From Chitinophaga qingshengii (lineage in GTDB: Bacteria; Bacteroidota; Bacteroidia; Chitinophagales; Chitinophagaceae), in NCBI RefSeq assembly GCF_014529935.1, contig NZ_JACVFC010000002.1:806001-870000 (forward strand): a stretch of DNA of 64,000 nucleotides, written 5' to 3'. Below are positions 53,119 to 59,879 of the stretch, piece by piece (position 1 is the stretch's first letter; each line of letters opens with the position of its first letter). The position numbers and the translations under genes were made by a program. The notes under the pieces were generated by a model, which was not told where the DNA came from, ran no database searches, and worked only from the letters and a program-made list of their open reading frames with translations.

Positions 53119-53856
53119 TTAATAAATTTTTCCTTTAAGGAGGCCCCACATATGCAGGCGGTGTTGCAGGGAAACCCGCAGTACACCCAGTCCATAGATG
53201 GCGCTCCGTTTGAAGTTGATGCTCGACGCCTCTTCAAAATATTTGGTCGGGCAGGTTATTTCCGCAATATCGTATCCTTTCATGAATATCTGCGAAATCA
53301 TTTCATTATCAAATACAAAGTCATCGCTATTGGCCATGTAGTTGATACTTTTCAACACCTCTCCGGAGAAGGTACGGTAACCGGTGTGATACTCGCTCAG
53401 CTTCTGCCCTATCAGGACATTCTGCGTGAACGTAAGCATACGGTTAAATATGTATTTGTACATCGGCATTCCGCCTTTCAGTGCGCCTTTACCCAGGATA
53501 CGGGACCCGAAAACAACCGGATACAGATCGTTGGCGATGATACTGCACATAGCGGTAATCAGTTTGGGCGTATACTGATAGTCCGGGTGAAGCATCACCA
53601 CCACATCAGCTCCCAGCTCCAACGCCTTGTTGTAGCAGGATTTCTGATTGCCGCCATATCCTTTGTTATTGTCATGGCGGATCAGGTGCTTAATCCCCAA
53701 TTGTCTTCCTATTTCCAGGGTTTCATCTTTGCTGGCATCATCTACCAGTACCACATCGTCCACGATGTCGAAAGGGATTTCCCGGAATGTCTTCTCCAGT
53801 GTAAGTGCTGCGTTGTAGGCCGGTAACACTACCACTATCTTTTTGTCATTCAGCAT
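53119..53856 (-). CDS. Family 2 glycosyltransferase, dolichyl/polyprenyl-phosphate mannosyltransferase-like
   Basis: A 245-residue GT-A transferase. 'KIVVVLPAYNAALTLEKTF', 'DDVVLVDDASKDETLEIGR' and 'NKGYGGNQKSCYNKALELGA' form the nucleotide-sugar site, with 'VVMLHPDYQYTPKLI' as the DxD-equivalent. It lacks the C-terminal membrane spans seen in full DPM-type enzymes. The substrate is unknown. A good promoter precedes it and the methyltransferase follows. Confidence 0.9.
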   Translation of the reverse strand: MLNDKKIVVVLPAYNAALTLEKTFREIPFDIVDDVVLVDDASKDETLEIGRQLGIKHLIRHDNNKGYGGNQKSCYNKALELGADVVVMLHPDYQYTPKLITAMCSIIANDLYPVVFGSRILGKGALKGGMPMYKYIFNRMLTFTQNVLIGQKLSEYHTGYRTFSGEVLKSINYMANSDDFVFDNEMISQIFMKGYDIAEITCPTKYFEEASSINFKRSAIYGLGVLRVSLQHRLHMWGLLKGKIY

Positions 53857-53878
53857 GAAAGTGGATCAAATTTGGGTG

Positions 53879-53908
53879 CAAAGGTAACTCACCTGCTGAT
53901 AATTCAAA
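53879..53908 (-). promoter_or_regulatory. Promoter of the glycosyltransferase gene
   Basis: On the minus strand TTTG (plus 53905-53908) and TACCTTTG (plus 53879-53886) are 18 bases apart, 22 bases upstream of the start at 53856. Confidence 0.6.
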
Positions 53909-53973
53909 ATATATTGCTCAAATGGGCATGTGTACCACCCATCATGATTTAATTTTAACTATTATTAATTATT

Positions 53974-53981
53974 TATCTTTG
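53974..53981 (+). promoter_or_regulatory. -7 box TATCTTTG upstream of the coiled-coil protein
   Basis: A perfect TAnnTTTG box. The -33 position is AT-rich without a clear TTTG. It sets the likely transcription start near 53988 and thus excludes the longest reading of the following frame. Confidence 0.5.
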
Positions 53982-54042
53982 TAGCTTGATGATTTTGGCA
54001 TCATATTTTCTAAAATTTTTGTTAACAAAAAGCAAAAAGAAC

Positions 54043-55371
54043 ATGTTAAAACACCTACCAACGGAAATGAAGCATGGCAATGGGTTTGAAACCACTTGTA
54101 ATCATTCGTTACCGTTAGTACAGCCCGGAAAAAAATCCTGGACTTCGAAATGGATGAAAGTGCTGCCGGCACCCTTTATCTTTTTGTTAACCTTTCAGGC
54201 CGCACAAGCACAGGACCCGGAATTGAAGGCCATCACTTCCCCGGTCATCAAAACACAGGACACTACCATCCGCAAACTGGTGGAAGAAATGCAGCGCATT
54301 ACGGACAACGATAAAACGAATTCCAATGCTATCCAGGCCCTGCTGCAGGGTAAAGAGATCGATAATATGAGCAAATACGATCTCATTAAAAACAATATCA
54401 TTAACGCGAGTGAAACCTATTATCTGCTCAACAAAAAAATCATTGACCTGAAATCGCGTACCACCACCAATAACCTCGATGTATTTATTACCTCGCTCAA
54501 TAACCCGGAAAGTAAAGCCCTGGGGTTCTCCCTGAGCGACCGCATCGTGGAACTGGTGGAAAAAATCATCCTGAAAAACAAATCGGATAAGGGCGAAAAA
54601 AATTCAAAGATCGTGGAATCCACCAAATCCATTATCAACAGCCCTATTTTCCAGAGCTTTACCTCGCTGACGCCGCCACTGGCCATTGCCAACTCGGTGA
54701 TGAACTTCCTGCACAGCGTCAGCGTCAACAACAAACAAATCAACCAGAAATCACTGCAGGACTTTGAAAAAGAACTGAATAAGTATGTAGTGTATTATAC
54801 AGCGCTGAATGATGCCAACCAGAAATTTGAGTACGGGCTCAATTTCAACAAGGACCAGCTTAGCCTGTTACAGGATAACCTGTTTGATCACCTTTCCTTT
54901 ACCGCCACTTCCCTGAAGTTCCCGGCGCCACAGAAAGGCAACAAACCTTTGAGTCAAACCATGAATGAATATTTCTACGAGTTCAAAAAAGAAAAAGTAG
55001 TAGAATATTTTGGTCAGCTGGAAACCAAATACACCAAAAATAAACGCATCGATTATGAATCGTTGCTGCGGGAAAACCCCAATTTGAAAGAGGTGAACAA
55101 CCAGCTGGAAGACCTGGTGCTGCAAACCAAACGTTTCGAAAATCTGTATAACGAATACTTCACCCTGCTGGACTCTTACTACACCAAGGTGAACAATTCG
55201 CTGAAGATCGCCCAGGACAACGGATTAGCCGATAAAAGCATTATCGACAACAAACAGGCGGAATTCCGTAACCTGAAAACCGATGCCGTGCAGGAAATCC
55301 AGGCATCTATCAACATCCGCGAACTGTATAGCAATACGGAAAAAATCAAGTACCGTTACCGCATATTCTAA
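54043..55371 (+). CDS. Exported coiled-coil protein, unknown function
   Basis: About 442 residues from the chosen ATG at 54043; ATG codons at 54064-54070 or 54154 are also possible. A hydrophobic segment 'VLPAPFIFLLTFQAAQAQ' looks like a signal peptide with a long polar n-region, ending near residue 57. The rest is almost wholly helical, rich in Lys, Asn, Leu and Glu, with heptad-like stretches near 'LNKKIIDLKSRTTTNNLDVF' and 'QLEDLVLQTKRFENLYNEYF'. I recognise no domain. Its stop codon is the first part of element D. Confidence 0.75.
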   Translation: MLKHLPTEMKHGNGFETTCNHSLPLVQPGKKSWTSKWMKVLPAPFIFLLTFQAAQAQDPELKAITSPVIKTQDTTIRKLVEEMQRITDNDKTNSNAIQALLQGKEIDNMSKYDLIKNNIINASETYYLLNKKIIDLKSRTTTNNLDVFITSLNNPESKALGFSLSDRIVELVEKIILKNKSDKGEKNSKIVESTKSIINSPIFQSFTSLTPPLAIANSVMNFLHSVSVNNKQINQKSLQDFEKELNKYVVYYTALNDANQKFEYGLNFNKDQLSLLQDNLFDHLSFTATSLKFPAPQKGNKPLSQTMNEYFYEFKKEKVVEYFGQLETKYTKNKRIDYESLLRENPNLKEVNNQLEDLVLQTKRFENLYNEYFTLLDSYYTKVNNSLKIAQDNGLADKSIIDNKQAEFRNLKTDAVQEIQASINIRELYSNTEKIKYRYRIF

Positions 55372-55456
55372 TTACGAATTACGAATTACGAAAAAAAGCG
55401 AAGATCATATACTGGTCTTCGCTTTTTTCGTAATTCGTAATTCGCAATTCGTAATT
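55370..55456. repeat. Composite inverted-repeat element D
   Basis: The left arm carries three AATTACG words (55370-55391), the right arm about four of their complement (55429-55456). Poly-A/T runs join both to the core hairpin 55398-55422 (GCGAAGATC, 7 nt, GGTCTTCGC), which matches elements A and B at the same 25-nt length. The element begins at the second base of the preceding TAA stop codon. It lies upstream of oxyR. Confidence 0.9.
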
Positions 55457-55478
55457 GTCTATCTATAGATTTTATCAA

Positions 55479-55486
55479 TATCTTTG
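55479..55486 (+). promoter_or_regulatory. -7 box TATCTTTG of oxyR
   Basis: A perfect TAnnTTTG box only 4 bases before the oxyR ATG, with TTG at 55455-55457 (21 bases away). A start about 7 bases downstream would give a leaderless or nearly leaderless message. Confidence 0.5.
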
Positions 55487-55490
55487 CAGC

Positions 55491-56432
55491 ATGACAACGG
55501 TTCAATTGGAATACATAGTTGCGGTAGATACCTACCGGAGCTTTGTGATAGCGGCGGAAAAATGCTTTGTTACGCAGCCTACGCTGAGCATGCAGATACA
55601 AAAACTGGAAGATGAGCTGGGCATTAAACTGTTTGACCGCAGCAAACTGCCGGTAGTTCCTACTGAAATAGGCATTGCGGTCATCTCACAGGCCAGGATT
55701 ATCCTGAAGGAAAACGCCCGTATCCGTGAAATCATCGCTGACCAGAAAAAAGAAGTACAGGGTAACCTGAAAGTGGGCATTATCCCTACCCTGGCGCCTT
55801 ACCTGCTTCCCCGCATCCTGACGGGATTCATGAAAAAATATCCCAAGGTAAAGCTCGAAATATGGGAATATCCCACCGAACAAATTATTCACCAGCTGAA
55901 ACAGGAGCTGCTGGATTGTGGACTGCTGGCTACTCCCCTGCATAATCCCCATTTGGAAGAACACCCGCTGTTTTATGAATCGTTTGTGGTATATGCCGCT
56001 AAAAGCAACCCGCTTTACGAGAAAAAAGTGGTGAAAGCAGAAGAGCTGGAGCTGAAAGATGTATGGTTGCTCAATGAAGGGCATTGTATGCGCAACCAGG
56101 TATTGAATATCTGCAAGGATAAATTCACCATGGGCGAACATAAAAACCTGGAATACAATACCGGCAGCGTGGAAACGCTCAAACGTATGGTAGACCTCAA
56201 CGAAGGATATACGATTCTGCCGGAATTATCCCTGCAGGACCTCTCCACCCGCCAGCTCAATATGGTACGTTATTTTAAATCGCCCGAACCGGTGCGGGAA
56301 ATCAGCCTGGTGACGCATCGTCACTTTATCAAACAGGCATTGATAGAGGCTTTTAAAAAAGAGATCCTGGCCCATGTGCCGGAGAAGACCAAGGTGCAGA
56401 AAAACAAGAAAGTGATCGAAATCGATATTTGA
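55491..56432 (+). CDS. oxyR: OxyR-type LysR-family peroxide regulator
   Basis: A 313-residue LysR-type activator. The helix-turn-helix is 'SFVIAAEKCFVTQPTLSMQI' (about residues 19-38). The C-terminal effector domain contains 'NEGHCMRNQVLNICKDKF', whose two Cys match C199 and C208 of E. coli OxyR, so it should sense hydrogen peroxide by a disulfide. The N-terminus 'MTTVQLEYIVAVDTYRSF' is family-typical. No catalase or peroxiredoxin gene adjoins. Confidence 0.93.
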   Translation: MTTVQLEYIVAVDTYRSFVIAAEKCFVTQPTLSMQIQKLEDELGIKLFDRSKLPVVPTEIGIAVISQARIILKENARIREIIADQKKEVQGNLKVGIIPTLAPYLLPRILTGFMKKYPKVKLEIWEYPTEQIIHQLKQELLDCGLLATPLHNPHLEEHPLFYESFVVYAAKSNPLYEKKVVKAEELELKDVWLLNEGHCMRNQVLNICKDKFTMGEHKNLEYNTGSVETLKRMVDLNEGYTILPELSLQDLSTRQLNMVRYFKSPEPVREISLVTHRHFIKQALIEAFKKEILAHVPEKTKVQKNKKVIEIDI

Positions 56433-56566
56433 TTTACGGATTTTTTGATTTACGGATTTCGGGGATAAAAGCGAAGATAAAACACGAAGACCGAAGCGAT
56501 ACGTATATCGCTTCGGTCTTCGTGTTTTATCAATCCCGAAATCCGTAAATCAAAAAATCCGTAAAT
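56432..56566. repeat. Composite inverted-repeat element E
   Basis: The outer arms (56432-56466 with 56533-56566) are 34 bp with one extra base, built of GATTTACGGATTT words exactly like the arms of element F. Inside is a 26-bp perfect stem (56476-56501 with 56506-56531) with a 4-base loop. A GCGAAGAT word precedes it. It starts at the third base of the oxyR TGA and ends one base before the opposing M48 stop codon. Confidence 0.93.
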
Positions 56567-56567
56567 A

Positions 56568-57368
56568 TTATCTGGGCTTATAGTATTTCATGGCTTCCGG
56601 CATCAGCTGTTGCAGTTGCTGTACGCGTCTGGCGTCGCTGGGGTGTGTGCTCATGAATTCCGGTGGTTTCTGGCCGTTACTCATGCTGGCCATACGTTGC
56701 CAGAAAGGAATGGATTCCTGTGGATTGTAACCGGCCATAGCCATAAAAATAACACCGAGGTGATCGGCTTCCAGTTCGTTCTGACGGGAGAAGGCCATGA
56801 TGCCCAGGTTACCGCCTACGCCGAAGGCCTGGTTAAAAAGATTAACCGCAGTAGGGTTTTTACCCAGGGCTACTGAGCCGGCTACCTGGATACCTTGTGC
56901 TACCAGACCCTGGCTCATACGTTCGTTACCGTGACGGGCAATGGCGTGGGCAATTTCGTGTCCCATTACGCAGGCCAGTGCTGTTTCATTCTGGGTAACA
57001 GGCAACAGTCCGGTATATACCACCACTTTACCTCCCGGCATACACCAGGCATTCACTTCTTTACTATCTACCAGGTTAAATTCCCATTTGTAGTCGGCGA
57101 TCTGGTTGCTCATACCGTTCTGATTCATGTAGGCAGTAACGGCGGCGGCAATACGTTGACCTACCCTTTTTACCATCTCCGCATCCCTGTTGGTGCTTTG
57201 CGACACTACTTTGTTGGAGGAGAGAAAGGACTGGTATTCCTGGAGTGCCATGGACTGCATGGTGCTTTCGGGGAGTAGGTTTAACTGGCTACGGCCTGTA
57301 ATAGGCACGCGTGTACACGCTGCTAACAGTCCGATGCCGGCAGTAAAGATAAGTGCGATCTTTTTCAT
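56568..57368 (-). CDS. M48-family metallopeptidase lipoprotein
   Basis: A 266-residue exported zinc protease. The signal ends in the lipobox 'LLAAC'. The zinc motif HExxH is in 'VMGHEIAHAIARHGNERMS', and the third ligand Glu is in 'NELEADHLGVIFMAMAGYNP'. It resembles the LoiP/BepA-like (YggG) group involved in envelope quality control. The start at 57368 was chosen since it begins the signal. A TAAATTTG box (plus 57377-57384) lies 9 bases upstream. Confidence 0.93.
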   Translation of the reverse strand: MKKIALIFTAGIGLLAACTRVPITGRSQLNLLPESTMQSMALQEYQSFLSSNKVVSQSTNRDAEMVKRVGQRIAAAVTAYMNQNGMSNQIADYKWEFNLVDSKEVNAWCMPGGKVVVYTGLLPVTQNETALACVMGHEIAHAIARHGNERMSQGLVAQGIQVAGSVALGKNPTAVNLFNQAFGVGGNLGIMAFSRQNELEADHLGVIFMAMAGYNPQESIPFWQRMASMSNGQKPPEFMSTHPSDARRVQQLQQLMPEAMKYYKPR

Positions 57369-57478
57369 GGGTGAATCAAATTTATAATGCAGAAAAGCAT
57401 AAAGCAAAAAGCGTGCACACTTCATGTTGGCCCGGCTTTCTACTTTATGCTTTGATGTCTATATCCGAAAAAGTTGAA

Positions 57479-58123
57479 TTAATGTTTTTCTTTTCTGTTC
57501 CTGAACAAAGGCACTTTGCTTTCGTTTCCTTTCAACAGACGGGTAATGTTTTTCTGATGTGTTAACACTACCATCAACGCTACAGCGATGGCGAAAATGC
57601 GATAATATATTTCGGGTTCGTTAAAGATATACAGGATCAGGACCGGAAATGCAATGCTGGCGATGATAGAGCTTAAAGATACATAACGGGTGAGGAACAG
57701 GATCATCAGGAATACGCCTACGCAGCAGAGCGCCACTACCGGTTGAATAGCCAGCACCAGGCCAAACAGGGTAGCGATACCTTTACCGCCACGGAAACTG
57801 GCCCAGATCGGGAAAATATGCCCTACTACCGCAGCCAGCCCCAGCCCAATCTGGAGATTGACCAGCTGTGTCAGGTGTTCGGGATCTTGATAGTAAGAAG
57901 CCAGATATGCTAACCGTACAGCCAGTACGCCCTTCAACATGTCCACCACCATCACAAAAGTTCCTGCTTTGGGGCCCAGTACCCGGAATGTGTTGGTAGC
58001 ACCGGCATTGCCGCTGCCATATTCCCTGATATCCATCCCGAAGACGCCTTTACTTACCCATACCGCTGTCGGAACAGAACCGATCAGATAAGCACAAAAA
58101 AGCAATAAAATTTCTGTCATCAC
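57479..58123 (-). CDS. plsY: Acyl-phosphate:glycerol-3-phosphate acyltransferase PlsY
   Basis: A 214-residue inner-membrane enzyme that acylates glycerol-3-phosphate in phospholipid synthesis. 'AYLIGSVPTAVWVSKGVFG', 'DIREYGSGNAGATNTFRVLG', 'VVGHIFPIWASFRGGKGIAT' and 'LTHQKNITRLLKGNES' are the family motifs. About five spans. Length is normal. Confidence 0.96.
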   Translation of the reverse strand: MMTEILLLFCAYLIGSVPTAVWVSKGVFGMDIREYGSGNAGATNTFRVLGPKAGTFVMVVDMLKGVLAVRLAYLASYYQDPEHLTQLVNLQIGLGLAAVVGHIFPIWASFRGGKGIATLFGLVLAIQPVVALCCVGVFLMILFLTRYVSLSSIIASIAFPVLILYIFNEPEIYYRIFAIAVALMVVLTHQKNITRLLKGNESKVPLFRNRKEKH

Positions 58124-58234
58124 TATAAGTTAGGATTGCTAAGATAACAAATTCTGTGTTAAAATTAAGCAAACATTAGAAAAGTTCGTAACACAAAAGT
58201 TGGATTATCAGCACTTTTCATATAAAGTTTTATA

Positions 58235-59062
58235 CTATTCCTTGCCCGAGGCCTTCAGTTTCAGTGCCAGCCAGTTGTCTTTCTCTATTTTTTCCACCGG
58301 AGTGAAGCCTGCCGGAATAGCTGCTGCCAGGATTTGTTGTTCATCGGATGGCATGATGCCGCTCAACAGGAGAATGCCTTCCGGCACCAGCAAACGGCGC
58401 ATATCATGCATAAAACGCAGTAATACATTCAGATTGATGTTGGCCAGAACAATATCATAAGTGCCGGTTACTGCCTCCAGGTTGTCTGCCTGCCATACCG
58501 TTGTATGCCGGGTATGGTTGGTTGTAATATTCTCCAGCGTGTTATTCACCGCCCACTCATCATAATCAATCGCATCGGTTTGCGCGGCCCCCATTTTATC
58601 GGCCAGGATAGCCAGGATGCCCGTACCTGTACCGAAGTCAAATACCTTCTTCCCTTCAAATGAAATGTGTTGCATCAACCGTATCATCGATGAGGTAGTA
58701 GCGTGATGCCCTGTACCAAATGACATTTTAGGTGTAATCACAATCTCATAGGTGGGCGCCGGTGTAAACGGCGGATGAAAAGCAGCCCTGATGCCACAAA
58801 AACTGTCTACCACTACAGGCTCAAAATTGCTTTCCCACAGTGCGTTCCAGTTGGTCTGTTGAATCGTTTCTTTCGTATAGGTAATACCGTAAGATAACAA
58901 GATGGACTGTAATAATGCTTCATCGAAATCAGCTTCCGGAATATAGGCAACCAGTTGGTCCGTCTGCTCCTCAAACCCCTCGTAATTCGCCTCCGACAAC
59001 TGTGCAATCAACAAATCAGCCTGTTCTGCACTGACCTGTAGCGTAATAGCTATATGTGACAT
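58235..59062 (-). CDS. prmA: Ribosomal protein L11 methyltransferase
   Basis: A 275-residue enzyme methylating ribosomal protein L11. The N-terminal substrate-recognition domain is followed by the SAM fold with 'KMSFGTGHHATTSSMIRLMQ', 'VFDFGTGTGILAILADKMGA', 'AIDYDEWAVNNTLENI' and 'VLANINLNVLLRFM'. The start at 59062 is the first ATG; the longer frame opens with TTG. Confidence 0.94.
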   Translation of the reverse strand: MSHIAITLQVSAEQADLLIAQLSEANYEGFEEQTDQLVAYIPEADFDEALLQSILLSYGITYTKETIQQTNWNALWESNFEPVVVDSFCGIRAAFHPPFTPAPTYEIVITPKMSFGTGHHATTSSMIRLMQHISFEGKKVFDFGTGTGILAILADKMGAAQTDAIDYDEWAVNNTLENITTNHTRHTTVWQADNLEAVTGTYDIVLANINLNVLLRFMHDMRRLLVPEGILLLSGIMPSDEQQILAAAIPAGFTPVEKIEKDNWLALKLKASGKE

Positions 59063-59166
59063 ATGCGGCAAATATAATCATTTGCCCGAAACAACCGCCA
59101 GACCGGATAAATAGTAAGGAAATATTTACCCGGCAGCTAATTTATAACAAATTATATTAATATTAT

Positions 59167-59174
59167 TATATTTG
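59167..59174 (+). promoter_or_regulatory. -7 box TATATTTG
   Basis: A perfect TAnnTTTG box 27 bases upstream of the start at 59202, in a very AT-rich stretch; the -33 element is not clear. Confidence 0.45.
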
Positions 59175-59201
59175 ACATATAAACACTAACCGATATTACC
59201 T

Positions 59202-59777
59202 ATGAAAACGTTACTGCTCCTGCTCGCAGGCATTGCCTGCTCATGGGCCGCCAGCGCACAAACAGTGATCAAAGTGCAGCCGCCCTCCGAACCCTTCCGG
59301 GATTCTATCATGTACCAGGGAGATAATGCGGTCCTGATTTTCGACCGTCAGCACCTGATGGATTATATGATCACCATGGATACCACTTTGCGTAACAACA
59401 AAAACAGCAACAAAGTATTCCGTAATATTCAATTTGCGAAGCTGAGTACGGTTGATATGGCCAACCATTTCCTGAAAGCCTATTGTTTCCTGGAAGATAC
59501 GCTCAACCGGGAAATCAGTCTGCGTACCGACCGGATGAACCTGCTATGGGCAGAAGATTGCGGCATCCTGATGCCTTATGTGGAAGAGATACTGCCGGAC
59601 CTGCTGGCTACAGGCAATCTGAAAATAGTAGAGCGGGGCAGCAAAGTAGTGCAACCAGCCTATAAGCTGATCTTTGAACCGATTAACAACAACAACTACC
59701 GGGTATTCCGGATGAACAACGGTAAGGAGATTTTCCGGGAGAGCACTTTCTGTGTAGAACAGATGACGCGGAGATAG
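59202..59777 (+). CDS. Exported hypothetical protein
   Basis: A 191-residue protein with a signal peptide ending 'WAASAQ'. The mature part has no domain I recognise. Motifs such as 'DNAVLIFDRQHLMDYMITMD' and 'EISLRTDRMNLLWAEDCGIL' suggest a mixed alpha/beta fold. It has its own promoter box and terminator and converges on pnp. The function is unknown. Confidence 0.72.
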   Translation: MKTLLLLLAGIACSWAASAQTVIKVQPPSEPFRDSIMYQGDNAVLIFDRQHLMDYMITMDTTLRNNKNSNKVFRNIQFAKLSTVDMANHFLKAYCFLEDTLNREISLRTDRMNLLWAEDCGILMPYVEEILPDLLATGNLKIVERGSKVVQPAYKLIFEPINNNNYRVFRMNNGKEIFRESTFCVEQMTRR

Positions 59778-59801
59778 CTATTTACATTTTCCCGAAAACA
59801 G

Positions 59802-59831
59802 AAAAGCAGCCACTAGACAGTAGCTGCTTTT
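59802..59831. terminator. Terminator between convergent genes
   Basis: A 9-bp stem (59802-59810 with 59823-59831), AAAAGCAGC/GCTGCTTTT, with a 12-nt loop and flanking A and T runs. It can work for the gene at 59202 and for pnp. Confidence 0.75.
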
Positions 59832-59879
59832 TCATTTATCTAATTTCAGTTATAAATACCGTAGTTGGATAAACCGGGC

